Source: CBFFRJ01 sp051486985 | GTDB taxonomy: Bacteria > Pseudomonadota > Gammaproteobacteria > Enterobacterales > Enterobacteriaceae | Assembly (NCBI RefSeq): GCF_051486985.1 | Contig: NZ_JAHVDV010000007.1 | Coordinates: 1-64,000, forward strand | DNA: 64,000 nucleotides | Reading direction: 5' to 3' | Shown: in pieces, positions 43,626 to 52,745 of the stretch | Numbering within the stretch: the first letter of the stretch is position 1 | How the letters are laid out: each line of letters begins with the position of its first letter | The notes under the pieces: generated by a model | Told to the model about the DNA's origin: nothing | Seen by the model: the letters and a program-made list of their open reading frames with translations, nothing else | Database searches by the model: none | Translations under genes and position numbers: made by a program

Positions 43626-44438
43626 ATGGCACGCATTATTGTTGTTACTTCGGGTAAAGGGGGCGTTGGTAAGACAACCTCCAGCGCGGCCATCGCTACT
43701 GGTTTGGCCCAGAAGGGAAACAAGACCGTTGTTATCGATTTCGATATTGGCCTGCGTAACCTCGACTTGATTATGGGCTGCGAACGCCGTGTGGTTTATG
43801 ATTTTGTTAACGTCATTCAGGGTGATGCGACCCTGAATCAGGCGCTGATTAAAGATAAGCGCACCGAGAATCTCTATATTCTCCCCGCCTCTCAGACCCG
43901 TGATAAAGACGCACTGACCCGCGAAGGCGTGGAAAAAGTGCTGGATGAACTCAACAAAATGGATTTTGCGTTCATCATTTGCGACTCACCGGCAGGCATT
44001 GAAACCGGGGCGCTGATGGCGCTGTACTTCGCCGATGAAGCCATCATCACGACCAACCCGGAGGTCTCTTCCGTGCGAGACTCTGACCGTATCCTTGGTA
44101 TTCTTGCTTCGAAATCCCGTCGAGCGGAAAATGGTCAGGATCCCATTAAAGAGCATCTGTTGTTAACCCGTTACAACCCAGGGCGCGTTAACAGAGGTGA
44201 TATGCTCAGCATGGAAGATGTGCTGGAAATTCTGCGCATTAAACTGGTTGGCGTGATCCCGGAAGATCAGTCTGTGCTTCGTGCATCCAACCAGGGCGAG
44301 CCGGTTATTCTGGACGCCACTGCCGATGCCGGTAAAGCCTACGCCGATACCGTTGATCGCCTGTTGGGAGAAGAACGCCCTTTTCGCTTCATCGAAGAAG
44401 AGAAGAAAGGTTTCCTCAAACGCCTGTTCGGAGGATAA
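43626..44438 (+). CDS. minD: Septum site-determining ATPase MinD
   Basis: 270 residues. Deviant Walker A KGGVGKTT near residue 11, IDFDIGLRNLD, CDSPAGIE, and the C-terminal amphipathic membrane-targeting helix KKGFLKRLFGG. It recruits MinC to the membrane and oscillates with MinE. It starts 23 bases after minC. Confidence 0.98.
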   Translation: MARIIVVTSGKGGVGKTTSSAAIATGLAQKGNKTVVIDFDIGLRNLDLIMGCERRVVYDFVNVIQGDATLNQALIKDKRTENLYILPASQTRDKDALTREGVEKVLDELNKMDFAFIICDSPAGIETGALMALYFADEAIITTNPEVSSVRDSDRILGILASKSRRAENGQDPIKEHLLLTRYNPGRVNRGDMLSMEDVLEILRIKLVGVIPEDQSVLRASNQGEPVILDATADAGKAYADTVDRLLGEERPFRFIEEEKKGFLKRLFGG

Positions 44439-44441
44439 GTT

Positions 44442-44708
44442 ATGGCATTACTCGACTTTTTTCTCTCACGAAAAAAGAACACCGCCAACATCGCGAAAGA
44501 GCGACTGCAAATTATTGTTGCTGAACGTCGCCGGAGCGATGCAGAACCACATTATTTGCCGCAGTTGAAACGCGATATTCTGGAAGTGATTTGCAAATAC
44601 GTGCAAATTGATCCTGAAATGGTCACCGTTCAGCTCGAGCAAAAAGGTGATGATATTTCCATTCTGGAACTAAACGTCACCCTTCCGGAACCGGAAGAGA
44701 CAAAATAA
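44442..44708 (+). CDS. minE: Cell division topological specificity factor MinE
   Basis: 88 residues: MALLDFFLSRKKNTANIAKERLQIIVAERR (membrane helix and MinD-contact helix) and the dimerisation domain LEVICKYVQI. It stimulates MinD ATPase to drive pole-to-pole oscillation. The GGAGG ribosome-binding site lies in the end of minD. Confidence 0.98.
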   Translation: MALLDFFLSRKKNTANIAKERLQIIVAERRRSDAEPHYLPQLKRDILEVICKYVQIDPEMVTVQLEQKGDDISILELNVTLPEPEETK

Positions 44709-44740
44709 CTTTTTGGCAACGACAGTTGTCAGAGGTAAAT

Positions 44741-44770
44741 AAAAAGGCAGATATCCTCTGCCTTTTTTTA
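44741..44770 (+). terminator. Terminator after minCDE
   Basis: AAAAAGGCAG - ATATCCT - CTGCCTTTTTTT, stem AAAGGCAG/CTGCCTTT with a T run, just past minE and before the converging rnd. Confidence 0.9.
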
Positions 44771-44807
44771 TTGCCGCATGTAAAAAGCCTGTATTTATTT
44801 ACAGGGA

Positions 44808-45935
44808 TTACCGGGGATAATCTGCTAATACTTTTTTAAGTTGATCGGCCATCAATTCTGCACGCCAGCCACTGATTAATTCCGGCAGCGTGGTGGTCGT
44901 TTTTAACTGCCAGTGCCAGTTCAGTAACTGATTAATCTGCCGACGTGACGCCAGTAATTCCGCACTGAGACCTGAGGTTTCGCTGACTTTTTGCACCAGC
45001 GCTTTAATGTCTTTAAACGCTTTACGGTAGCCGGGCATATCAACAAGATTTAATAGCGGTTCAGGCAAGTCGGCATCCGGCAGGGCCTGCGCCTGCGCTA
45101 CCAGTGCTAACAGGGTTTTACCATGAAAACGGATTTCACTGCCTGACAGCCCTATGCTATCCAGCTCACCCATGCTGCCTGGCATGTAGCGTGCGACTGC
45201 CCAGAGATTCTCTTCGCGCACTACAAAGTTCACCGCAAGATCGCGTTCCCGCGCCTTACGCAGACGCCAGTCCGCCAGCAATTTCAGGCACCCCAGCTGT
45301 CGCGTACGCAGCTGCCACGCGTTACTGATATCACGCCAGGCGTCTTCCGGCGCAAGGATCTCCTGGCGGCGTTGCATCATCAGACGGCACTCGTCAAGCG
45401 CGGCCTCCTGCCAGCCTGCCTGCGCCGTTTCCGCCATAAGCTTGTGTGCAATCGGCAACAGATACCAGACATCGGCGGCGGCGTAATCACACTGACGGTC
45501 GGTCAGGGGACGCGCGAGCCAGTCGGTGCGGGATTCACTTTTATCGATGGCAAGCCCGGTGAACTCCTCTACCATCGAGGCAAAGCCCCAGGAGAGCGCC
45601 CGGCCACAGAATGCCGCGAGGATTTGAGTATCAATCATCGGTTGCGGCAACATGCCAAAGGCATTCAGGAAAACTTCAAGATCCTCACTGCCGGCATGAA
45701 GGAATTTGGTTACGCGGGTGTCGCCAAGCAGTGTGCGAAACGGTGCCCAGTCGGTAATGGCCTGCGGGTCGATCAACGCGAGTTGTTCACCGTCGAACAG
45801 CTGAATTAATCCAAGCTGCGGGTAGTAAGTACGGGTGCGGACAAACTCGGTGTCGAGGGCGACAGCATCTTTTGCACCCGCAGTTTCACATAGCGCCGCC
45901 AGCGCCTGGTTCGTGGTGATCATCTGGTAATTCAA
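44808..45935 (-). CDS. rnd: Ribonuclease D
   Basis: 375 residues when read from a TTG at 45935 (LNYQMITT), the E. coli length and start type; the frame continues to 45962. DEDD exonuclease signature VALDTEFVRTRTYYPQLGLIQLF, second motif KFLHAGSEDLEVF, QCDYAAADVWYLLPI with the last aspartate, then HRDC repeats (LRKARERDLAVNFVVREENLW). It trims tRNA 3' ends. Encoded downstream of fadD with a terminator between. Confidence 0.97.
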   Translation of the reverse strand: MNYQMITTNQALAALCETAGAKDAVALDTEFVRTRTYYPQLGLIQLFDGEQLALIDPQAITDWAPFRTLLGDTRVTKFLHAGSEDLEVFLNAFGMLPQPMIDTQILAAFCGRALSWGFASMVEEFTGLAIDKSESRTDWLARPLTDRQCDYAAADVWYLLPIAHKLMAETAQAGWQEAALDECRLMMQRRQEILAPEDAWRDISNAWQLRTRQLGCLKLLADWRLRKARERDLAVNFVVREENLWAVARYMPGSMGELDSIGLSGSEIRFHGKTLLALVAQAQALPDADLPEPLLNLVDMPGYRKAFKDIKALVQKVSETSGLSAELLASRRQINQLLNWHWQLKTTTTLPELISGWRAELMADQLKKVLADYPR

Positions 45936-45962
45936 ATCATTTTCTCTTAAGTTTGCGCCCAT

Positions 45963-45987
45963 AAAAAACGCCGGATTAACCGGCGTT
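45963..45987 (-). terminator. Terminator after fadD
   Basis: Minus strand: AACGCCGG-TTAAT-CCGGCGTTTTTTAT, perfect 8-base stem with a six-T run, between fadD and rnd. Confidence 0.92.
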
Positions 45988-46006
45988 CAGGCGACTAACG
46001 CATAGC

Positions 46007-47692
46007 TCAGGCTTTATTGTCCACTTTGGCGCGGGCTTCGTCACGTAATTCTCGTCGTAAAATTTTGCCCACGTTGGATTTTGGCAGTTCAGTGCGAAAC
46101 TCCACTTTTTTCGGCACCTTATAGCCAGTGAGCTGACGGCGACAGAAGGCAATCAGCGCCTCTTCGGTCAGCGAGGCCTCTTTTTTCACTACAAAAAGCT
46201 TAACCATCTCGCCGCTGTTTTCGGAAGGCACCCCAACGGCAGCCACCTCCTGCACTCCGGCATGTTGCATTACGACGTCTTCTATTTCATTCGGATAGAC
46301 GTTGAAACCTGACACCAGAATCATATCTTTTTTGCGATCGACGATGCGCATAAACCCTTCGTCATCCATCACCGCAATATCACCGGTATATAACCAGCCG
46401 TCTTTGATGATTTCGTCCGTGGCATCCGGGCGCTGCCAGTAGCCGAGCATCACCTGAGGCCCTTTTACGCAAAGCTCTCCTGGCTGGCCGTGAATGACTT
46501 CGTTGCCCTCGTCATCGACCAGTTTTACTTCGGTGGAGGGCACCGGCAGACCAATGCTGCCGCTGTGGTAGTCGATATCATGCGGATTCACGCTCACCAG
46601 CGGGGAACATTCAGTCAATCCATATCCTTCCAGCAAATACTGTCCCGTCAGTTTTACCCAACGTTCGGCAACCGCCTGTTGCACCGGCATTCCGCCGCCG
46701 GCAGAAAGATGGAGGGTGGAGAAATCCAGTTTGCGGAACTCTTCATTATTCAGCAGCGCATTAAAGAGCGTGTTAACCCCGGTCATGGCGGTAAAGGGGT
46801 ATTTCGCCAGTTCTTTGACGAGGCCCGGTATATCGCGCGGGTTGGTAATGAGAAGGTTCTGCCCGCCGAGCTCGATAAACAGCAGGCAGTTCATGGTCAG
46901 GGCGAAAATATGGTAGAGCGGAAGCGCGGTTACCACCAGTTCAGTACCACGGTGCAGTAACGGGCCGTAGGTCGCATTGACCTGCTCAAGGTTTGCCAGC
47001 ATGTTCCGGTGAGTCAGCATCGCCCCTTTGGCAACGCCCGTTGTACCGCCGGTATATTGCAGAAAGGCCAGGTCGTCTGTGACCACATCAGGCTTGATAT
47101 ACTGCTGTCGGTAACCGGTTTGCAGAGCACGACGAAAGGAGATGGCGTCCGGCAGATGGTATTTCGGCACCAGGCGTTTAACGTACTTAACCACGAAGTT
47201 GACGAGGGTGCCTTTGGCAGGAGAAAGCTGATCGCCCATACGGGTCAGAATCACATGACGGACCTGAGTCTTATCAACCACTTTTTCCAGGGTATGAGCA
47301 AAGTTGGAGACAATGACAATCGCGGCAGCGCCACTGTCGTTGAGCTGATGCTCCAGTTCACGCGGCGTATAGAGCGGGTTAACATTCACCACCACCATAC
47401 CAGCCCGCAGAATACCGAACAGCGCGACCGGGTATTGCAGAAGGTTTGGCATCATCAATGCCACACGATCGCCCTTTTTAAGCCCCAGGCTTTGCTGCAG
47501 ATAGGCGGCGAAGGCCCGGCTACGCTCTTCCAGTTTGCGGAAGGTCATGACCTCCCCCATATTCACAAACGCAGGCTGATCCGCATAGCGCGCCGTGGCA
47601 TGTTCAAAAAGTTCAACCAGAGATTGATAACGGTCGGGGTTGATTTCTGCCGGAACATCGGCGGGATAACGGTTTAGCCAAACCTTCTTCAA
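46007..47692 (-). CDS. fadD: Long-chain acyl-CoA synthetase FadD
   Basis: 561 residues from a TTG at 47692 (LKKVWLNRYPADVP) with AGAGGTG just upstream, as in E. coli; the frame continues to 47758. AMP-binding motif YTGGTTGVAKGAMLTHRN, the YGLTE motif, and GWLYTGDIAVMDDEGFMRIVDRKKDMI. It activates fatty acids during uptake, producing the acyl-CoA that releases FadR. A FadR operator lies 73 bases upstream. Confidence 0.97.
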   Translation of the reverse strand: MKKVWLNRYPADVPAEINPDRYQSLVELFEHATARYADQPAFVNMGEVMTFRKLEERSRAFAAYLQQSLGLKKGDRVALMMPNLLQYPVALFGILRAGMVVVNVNPLYTPRELEHQLNDSGAAAIVIVSNFAHTLEKVVDKTQVRHVILTRMGDQLSPAKGTLVNFVVKYVKRLVPKYHLPDAISFRRALQTGYRQQYIKPDVVTDDLAFLQYTGGTTGVAKGAMLTHRNMLANLEQVNATYGPLLHRGTELVVTALPLYHIFALTMNCLLFIELGGQNLLITNPRDIPGLVKELAKYPFTAMTGVNTLFNALLNNEEFRKLDFSTLHLSAGGGMPVQQAVAERWVKLTGQYLLEGYGLTECSPLVSVNPHDIDYHSGSIGLPVPSTEVKLVDDEGNEVIHGQPGELCVKGPQVMLGYWQRPDATDEIIKDGWLYTGDIAVMDDEGFMRIVDRKKDMILVSGFNVYPNEIEDVVMQHAGVQEVAAVGVPSENSGEMVKLFVVKKEASLTEEALIAFCRRQLTGYKVPKKVEFRTELPKSNVGKILRRELRDEARAKVDNKA

Positions 47693-47764
47693 TGCATCAC
47701 CTCTAAAATGGATATTTGACGTCATCTCAACCCCGTTAAATAAACAAGTCGTTAACATAATATT

Positions 47765-47781
47765 AACTCAGCGTACCAGTT
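47765..47781. promoter_or_regulatory. FadR operator upstream of fadD
   Basis: Minus strand AACTGGTACGCTGAGTT; matches the FadR consensus AANTGGTNNGACCANTT at all but three defined positions, 73 bases upstream of the fadD start. It is at the place of the known E. coli fadD operator. Confidence 0.75.
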
Positions 47782-47845
47782 TATTAATTGTGCAAACTGA
47801 AGGTTGCGAAGCGCGTCACTAATTATTTTTCTTATCGACATTCAA

Positions 47846-47876
47846 ATAAAGAAACAGCGGACCAGCCGCTGTTTTG
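47846..47876 (-). terminator. Terminator after yeaY
   Basis: Minus strand AAACAGCGG-CTGGT-CCGCTGTTT followed by CTTTATTT; 9-base stem between yeaY and the fadD promoter region. Confidence 0.8.
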
Positions 47877-47897
47877 TTTGCCAGGCAGAACAGAAAA

Positions 47898-48479
47898 CTA
47901 CTCTGTTACAATGCTTTGCTCGTATGCCGGGCCAGGGTTATACCAGCCCCAGCCACCGTAGCCATATCGCCACGGATGCGGCCCCATCATCCAGGGATCC
48001 ATCGGCGCCGGAGGCAACACCACCTGTTTAGCTATATGCCAGCGTTTATACCCCTGCGCATTTACCACCAGAAACGTGTAGGGCGCGCCCCCCACCTGGC
48101 CGTCGTAGACGCCGGTAATCGGCCCTACTATCGTCACCAGGTGATTCTGGAAATCAACCGGATCGATAAAGCCGTTTACGTCAGCATAAATACGGCCGAA
48201 CGAGGTCGTACCAAGGCGCGGACGCGCCCCGCTGTCCAGCGGCACGGCGGCGATCTCCAGTCGGGTTTTGCCTTTCTGATTAATCACCTTCACAACCTTG
48301 CCGCCAAAACGTGACTCCTGGCCGATATAAAGCTGGGGCGCGTTCATCACACGGACCAGATCCTCCTGCGGCGTCGGACTGTTTCCTTTGATCGCGTCAG
48401 GCACAGAGACACAGCCACTGAGCACCAGCGCCACAATACCTGCGGACAGCCAGCGCAAAACCCTTTTTTGATTCGCCAT
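47898..48479 (-). CDS. yeaY: Slp-family outer-membrane lipoprotein YeaY
   Basis: 193 residues, lipobox LSGC (Cys23). Slp-domain sequence: SPTPQEDLVRVMNAPQLYIGQESRFGGKVVKVIN, and the C-terminal Trp/Pro/Gly/Tyr-rich tail (DPWMMGPHPWRYGYGGWGWYNPGP). In E. coli this gene is in the sigma-E region of fadD. Function unknown, related to the starvation lipoprotein Slp. Confidence 0.93.
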   Translation of the reverse strand: MANQKRVLRWLSAGIVALVLSGCVSVPDAIKGNSPTPQEDLVRVMNAPQLYIGQESRFGGKVVKVINQKGKTRLEIAAVPLDSGARPRLGTTSFGRIYADVNGFIDPVDFQNHLVTIVGPITGVYDGQVGGAPYTFLVVNAQGYKRWHIAKQVVLPPAPMDPWMMGPHPWRYGYGGWGWYNPGPAYEQSIVTE

Positions 48480-48516
48480 GATGCGACTCCTGAAACGTAG
48501 CTCGTACTACTGAGAT

Positions 48517-49212
48517 TCATTCACGGCCGGGAAGTTTCTTCCATGCCACTTCGTTTCGCAAATAAACAGGTTCTGAGTGTTCAACGGCAACGGTGCGCCC
48601 CTGCGCCAGCAGGTGTTGGGCAATAGGCAGCATATCTTCTGCCGTCGGCAGTTCGATATGGCCGTCGGTAAGCGTAAGGTGAGTGACAGCACCCATTTCC
48701 GGCCAGGCTTTCCAGCCGGTCCCGACCGTCGCCCAGCTTCCCTCCAGTGCGGCCAGACGCGACACAACCGCCTCAGGCTTGAGCACAGCTTCGGTCTCTT
48801 CGCCCTGCCAGATGCCGTTTTCGTCACGCTGATACTCGGCCCAGTAGACCTCTCCCATGCGGGCATCAATCGCGGCGAGCACGCGCGTAGCGCCGGTTTT
48901 GCGCCATGCTCCCTCTGCCATCGTGGCCAGGGTCGAGACGCCAATCATGGGCAGTTCCGCGCCAAGTGCCAGCCCCTGGGCGATGCCGATACCAATACGA
49001 ACGCCGGTAAAACTGCCCGGACCACGGCCGAATGCCAGTGCATTGAGAGAAGTTAAGGTCACCCCGCTTTGCGTGAGCACATCATTGACCAGCGGCAGGA
49101 TGCGTTGTGTATGTTCGCGAGGGCAAAGTTCGAAGTGAGCAAAGGTTGCTCCGTTGTCGTGCAGGGCAACGGAGCACGCTTCAGTGGCGGTATCAATAGC
49201 CAGAATACGCAT
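48517..49212 (-). CDS. tsaB: tRNA threonylcarbamoyladenosine protein TsaB
   Basis: 231 residues, ASKHA-fold partner protein (MRILAIDTATEACSVALHDNG, FGRGPGSFTGVRIGIGIAQGLAL). With TsaD and TsaE it carries out the t6A37 modification of ANN-decoding tRNAs. E. coli length and context (yeaY downstream, yoaA upstream). Confidence 0.97.
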   Translation of the reverse strand: MRILAIDTATEACSVALHDNGATFAHFELCPREHTQRILPLVNDVLTQSGVTLTSLNALAFGRGPGSFTGVRIGIGIAQGLALGAELPMIGVSTLATMAEGAWRKTGATRVLAAIDARMGEVYWAEYQRDENGIWQGEETEAVLKPEAVVSRLAALEGSWATVGTGWKAWPEMGAVTHLTLTDGHIELPTAEDMLPIAQHLLAQGRTVAVEHSEPVYLRNEVAWKKLPGRE

Positions 49213-49271
49213 GGGTAATAGACGTCCCGGTAATACAAAATGGCGCGTATCTTAACACAGTCTCCGGCAAA

Positions 49272-51182
49272 TTACTCCGCTTCGCCCGCCGCCAGAAATG
49301 CCACGGCGCGCTGAATATCACGGGTACGTGGCGCCGGGGGGAGGCTGGAGAGAAACACGGCGCCATAGGGACGCATGACCAGACGGTTGTCGCAAATCAC
49401 CAGCACACCGCGATCGTCCACATCACGAATCAAGCGCCCTACTCCCTGTTTGAGGGTGATAACCGCATCCGGAAGCTGGACTTCATCGAAGGGATCACCT
49501 CCACGCAGACGGCAATCCTCCATACGGGCCTTGAGCAAAGGGTCATCCGGGGAGGTAAAGGGCAGTTTGTCGATGATAACCAGTGACAGGGCATCGCCGC
49601 GCACATCCACGCCCTCCCAGAAGCTGCTGGTCGCCACAAGCAAGGCGTTCCCGGCGCTGACGAACTGCTGGAGGAGTTGCCCCTTGCTGGTTTCTCCCTG
49701 TAACAGTACCGGGAGGGTCATGGTGGCGCGAAACTGTTCGGCCAGATCACGCATCATGGCGTGGGAGGTACAGAGCATAAAGCAGCGGCCATTATTCGCT
49801 TCGATAATCGGCCTCAGCATGGCAGCCAGGTGGCGGGCCGCCCCCGGCTGATTGGTTTGCGGCAGATTGCGCGGCACGCACAGCAGCGCCTGACTGGCAT
49901 AATCAAAGGGGCTAGGCAGCAGTAAGGAGTCCGCGTCATTGATGCCTAAACGCGCGGTGAAGTGGTGAAGATCATCATTTACCGAGAGCGTGGCGGAGGT
50001 GAAAATCCAGCTGCCTTTCTTTTGTGCCATCACCTCCTGGAATTTATCGGATACCGACAGCGGGGTCAGCGCGAGGGTGAAATGGCGGGAGGTGCATTCA
50101 TACCAGTAGCTGTACCCGGTCTGGTTATAGTCCTTTAAGCGCTTAAGTCGGGCCCGGTAGAGGGTGGCGCGCTCAAAGGCGGCATCGAGGAGAGCAGAAC
50201 GGCCCAGGGATAATTTCGCGACGTCGTAGCAAAGCTCCAGCGCATCATCGAGCAGCAGCAAGGCGCGCTGGATATGGGCGTCTGCCAGTAATTCACGCAG
50301 ATTACCGCGATAACCCGGTTCGCCGAGCTGCAGGCGAAAATCCTGGGTACTTTGCGCGAGCCTGTCGGCGCATTTCTGCAGCTGTTGCGTGTCTTTAAGC
50401 TCCGTGCGGTAGGCGATGGTGAAATCTTTAGCCAGATCGAGCAGTTGTCGGCTGGAAAGCGACTGACCAAAATACTGGCTGGCAATGTCCGGGAGCTGAT
50501 GCGCTTCATCGAAAATCATCACATCGGCTTCGGGAATGAGTTCGCCGAAACCACTCTCTTTGACCACCATGTCGGCGAGAAAAAGATGATGATTCACCAC
50601 CACCACATCCGCATCCATGGCTTTTTTACGTGCTTTGACCACAAAGCACTCTTTATACATCGGGCAATCGCTACCCAGGCAGTTATCGTTGGTGCTGGTG
50701 ACCAGTGGCCAGGCGGCTGAATCTTCCGCCACGCTTGCGCAGGTGCTGATATCACCGTCCACGGTATTATTCGACCAGGAGCGCAGCATAATGACATCGC
50801 TTAAGGTCTGCACGGGCAAGTCGCCGCCAGCGAGAACCTGCTGTTCCAGCCGCTCTATGCAGAGATAGTTCGAACGCCCTTTTAACAATGCCGTTCTTCC
50901 GGCGTAAGCCAGCGCTTTTGCAACCGTTGGCAGGTCGCGGCTGTAAAGCTGATCCTGCAGGGCTTTGGAGCCGGTGGAGATGATCACCTTTTTACCTGCA
51001 CGCAGCGCAGGGGCCAGGTAAGCATAGGTTTTCCCGGTACCGGTTCCCGCTTCAACCACCAGCGGTTGCGTTCGTGCGATAGCCTCACTAACCGCCCGGG
51101 CCATCTGGCGCTGCGGCTCTCGCGGCTTAAAGCCTGCTATCGCTTTGGCCAACTGACCGTCTGTTGCAAAATCGTCCGTCAC
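49272..51182 (-). CDS. yoaA: DinG-family helicase YoaA
   Basis: 636 residues. Walker A EAGTGTGKTY near residue 41, an Fe-S cluster region with cysteines in CASVAEDSAAW..NCLGSDCPMYKEC (about 112-155), DEAH box (IFDEAHQLPD), and helicase motif VI QGVGRLIRD. In E. coli it associates with HolC (chi) to repair stalled replication forks. Divergent from yoaB. Confidence 0.96.
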   Translation of the reverse strand: MTDDFATDGQLAKAIAGFKPREPQRQMARAVSEAIARTQPLVVEAGTGTGKTYAYLAPALRAGKKVIISTGSKALQDQLYSRDLPTVAKALAYAGRTALLKGRSNYLCIERLEQQVLAGGDLPVQTLSDVIMLRSWSNNTVDGDISTCASVAEDSAAWPLVTSTNDNCLGSDCPMYKECFVVKARKKAMDADVVVVNHHLFLADMVVKESGFGELIPEADVMIFDEAHQLPDIASQYFGQSLSSRQLLDLAKDFTIAYRTELKDTQQLQKCADRLAQSTQDFRLQLGEPGYRGNLRELLADAHIQRALLLLDDALELCYDVAKLSLGRSALLDAAFERATLYRARLKRLKDYNQTGYSYWYECTSRHFTLALTPLSVSDKFQEVMAQKKGSWIFTSATLSVNDDLHHFTARLGINDADSLLLPSPFDYASQALLCVPRNLPQTNQPGAARHLAAMLRPIIEANNGRCFMLCTSHAMMRDLAEQFRATMTLPVLLQGETSKGQLLQQFVSAGNALLVATSSFWEGVDVRGDALSLVIIDKLPFTSPDDPLLKARMEDCRLRGGDPFDEVQLPDAVITLKQGVGRLIRDVDDRGVLVICDNRLVMRPYGAVFLSSLPPAPRTRDIQRAVAFLAAGEAE

Positions 51183-51290
51183 ACTGCCCCCACACTGGAT
51201 AAATCGCCAGCGATTATGTCAGGGCATTGGGTTTTACGCCAGTCTGTGGCAGTCTTCTGCCTTCATAAGAAAAAGCACGAGGAAAAAAGT

Positions 51291-51635
51291 ATGACCATTA
51301 CCCGCATTGACGCTGATGCCCGAATGTCTGACGCCGTAATCCATCATCAAACGCTTTACTACACTGGCGTACCCGAAAATCTTGATGCCGACGCTTTCGA
51401 GCAGACGGCCAATACGCTGGCGCAAATTGACGCGGTGCTGGCTAAACAGGGCAGTGACAAGACCCGTATTCTGGATGTCACCATTTTTCTGGTTGAGAAG
51501 AGTGATTTTGCCGCAATGAACAAGGCCTGGGATGCCTGGGTCGTGGCCGGACATGCGCCGGTACGCTGTACCGTTCAGGCGGGATTGATGAACCCGAAAT
51601 ATAAAGTCGAAATAAAGATTATTGCCGCCGTCTGA
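51291..51635 (+). CDS. yoaB: RidA/YjgF-family protein YoaB
   Basis: 114 residues from the ATG at 51291 (MTITRIDADARMSDAVIHH) after GAGGAAA; longer frames start inside yoaA. RidA family fold with GHAPVRCTVQAGLMNPKYKVEIKIIA, the conserved Arg of the imine-hydrolysing site. Probable enamine/imine deaminase or related housekeeping. Confidence 0.95.
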   Translation: MTITRIDADARMSDAVIHHQTLYYTGVPENLDADAFEQTANTLAQIDAVLAKQGSDKTRILDVTIFLVEKSDFAAMNKAWDAWVVAGHAPVRCTVQAGLMNPKYKVEIKIIAAV

Positions 51636-51643
51636 CAGACACC

Positions 51644-51672
51644 TTCCGGCGCACACCCGGCGCCGGAATTTA
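51644..51672. terminator. Terminator hairpin between yoaB and the converging SMI1-like gene
   Basis: TTCCGGCGC / GCGCCGGAA, perfect 9-base stem (51644-51652, 51660-51668) with a 7-base loop followed by TTTA, serving yoaB and perhaps the opposite gene. Confidence 0.75.
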
Positions 51673-52722
51673 CTCCATATCCAGGAAGTCGTCCCGCTCA
51701 AGATAATGATTAAGCGCCCGAATGATTTCAGCATCGCTGGCATGGGGTTTTTGCGCAATCGCCAGTTCCACGACAGACTGAAAATGCTCGCCCATGCAGG
51801 CGAAGTGAGGGTAGCGTCCCGTAGGCATTGCGTCCTCATCGTCATCGCCGCCCGCCACAAAGAGCACATCCCCCTCCTGTAACGCCCCCTCCCGCATGGA
51901 GTAGAGGCTGTAGTCAAGCGTGGTCCCTTGCCCGGCCTTCACGCAGGCAATCAGCGCCCCGATGCCGAGCGCGATATTCAGTCGCAGCGTTTCAAGCGCC
52001 GGGCCGATGGGCTCAAAGATGAGGGTCGCGCCGGTGTCCTGTAGCGCCCGCTCCAGGGGGCGCAAGCGCAGTCGATAGTCCTCGCCCACACATACGGGCA
52101 GGCTGGCGACGAACCCTAACGCACCGGCAAGCGGCAGATTAAGCGCTTTTCTGAGGACGTGAACCACCTTAAGCTTCTGCGGCCCCGTCCCGGTGATAAG
52201 AAGGCGTCCCGCCTGCCAGTCCAGGGGATCGACGCGAGTATCGCTATCTTCTTCATTCTCCTCTGACAGCCACGTTTCCCGAAGTTCGCCCCAGAAGCGG
52301 CTCTCAGGTTCAGTATGAGCGTCCAGTAACGCCAGTGCGGTCGCCTCGTCAGCATGATGCAGTTGCGCAAGCAGGGTGTGAAAGGCGTCCAGGTTGGGGG
52401 CGATGCGTTCTGCCTGCCAGCTACCCGCACCGTGCGCCGCGTAATAGACCGGATAGCCCTGCGCGGCCTCGTCAAGATTGATAAAAAAAGGATCGTCCAG
52501 CCCGTTAAGCGCAATCAGATACCAGCCAGGCTGCCACATACCGGGAGTCTTCGCGACAAGATTTTCCCCGGTAATGCCGTGCCAGCGGTAACCGCTATGC
52601 CATGCATGCCATTGCGCTGGCTGAGGGTAGTGAAAGGGAAGCAGTATGTCGCCTGGCGTCACTGCCGCGGTGATAAATGCCAGAATTGCATCAGGTATCT
52701 TCTCCGGCATGTTATTTTCCAT
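51670..52722 (-). CDS. SMI1/SUKH-like protein with an L7/L12-C-terminal-like segment
   Basis: 350 residues from the ATG at 52722, six bases after GGAGG. Around 75-120 the sequence PGWYLIALNGLDDPFFINLDEA, GYPVYYAAHGAGSW and APNLDAFHTLLAQL resembles the second half of the SMI1/KNR4 (SUKH) domain, the fold used by many toxin-immunity proteins. Around 175-230, KLKVVHVLRKALNLPLAGAL, ASLPVCVGEDYRLRLRP and LERALQDTGATLIF align with the ribosomal L7/L12 C-terminal pattern (KxxVIKxVRxxTGLGLKEAK...EEAG A). The C-terminal part is acidic, unassigned. Encoded 23 bases downstream of yoaH; E. coli K-12 has yoaC at this site instead. Recognition of both domains is by eye. Confidence 0.8.
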   Translation of the reverse strand: MENNMPEKIPDAILAFITAAVTPGDILLPFHYPQPAQWHAWHSGYRWHGITGENLVAKTPGMWQPGWYLIALNGLDDPFFINLDEAAQGYPVYYAAHGAGSWQAERIAPNLDAFHTLLAQLHHADEATALALLDAHTEPESRFWGELRETWLSEENEEDSDTRVDPLDWQAGRLLITGTGPQKLKVVHVLRKALNLPLAGALGFVASLPVCVGEDYRLRLRPLERALQDTGATLIFEPIGPALETLRLNIALGIGALIACVKAGQGTTLDYSLYSMREGALQEGDVLFVAGGDDDEDAMPTGRYPHFACMGEHFQSVVELAIAQKPHASDAEIIRALNHYLERDDFLDME

Positions 52723-52745
52723 TTTCTGCCTCCATGTTCCGGCGG

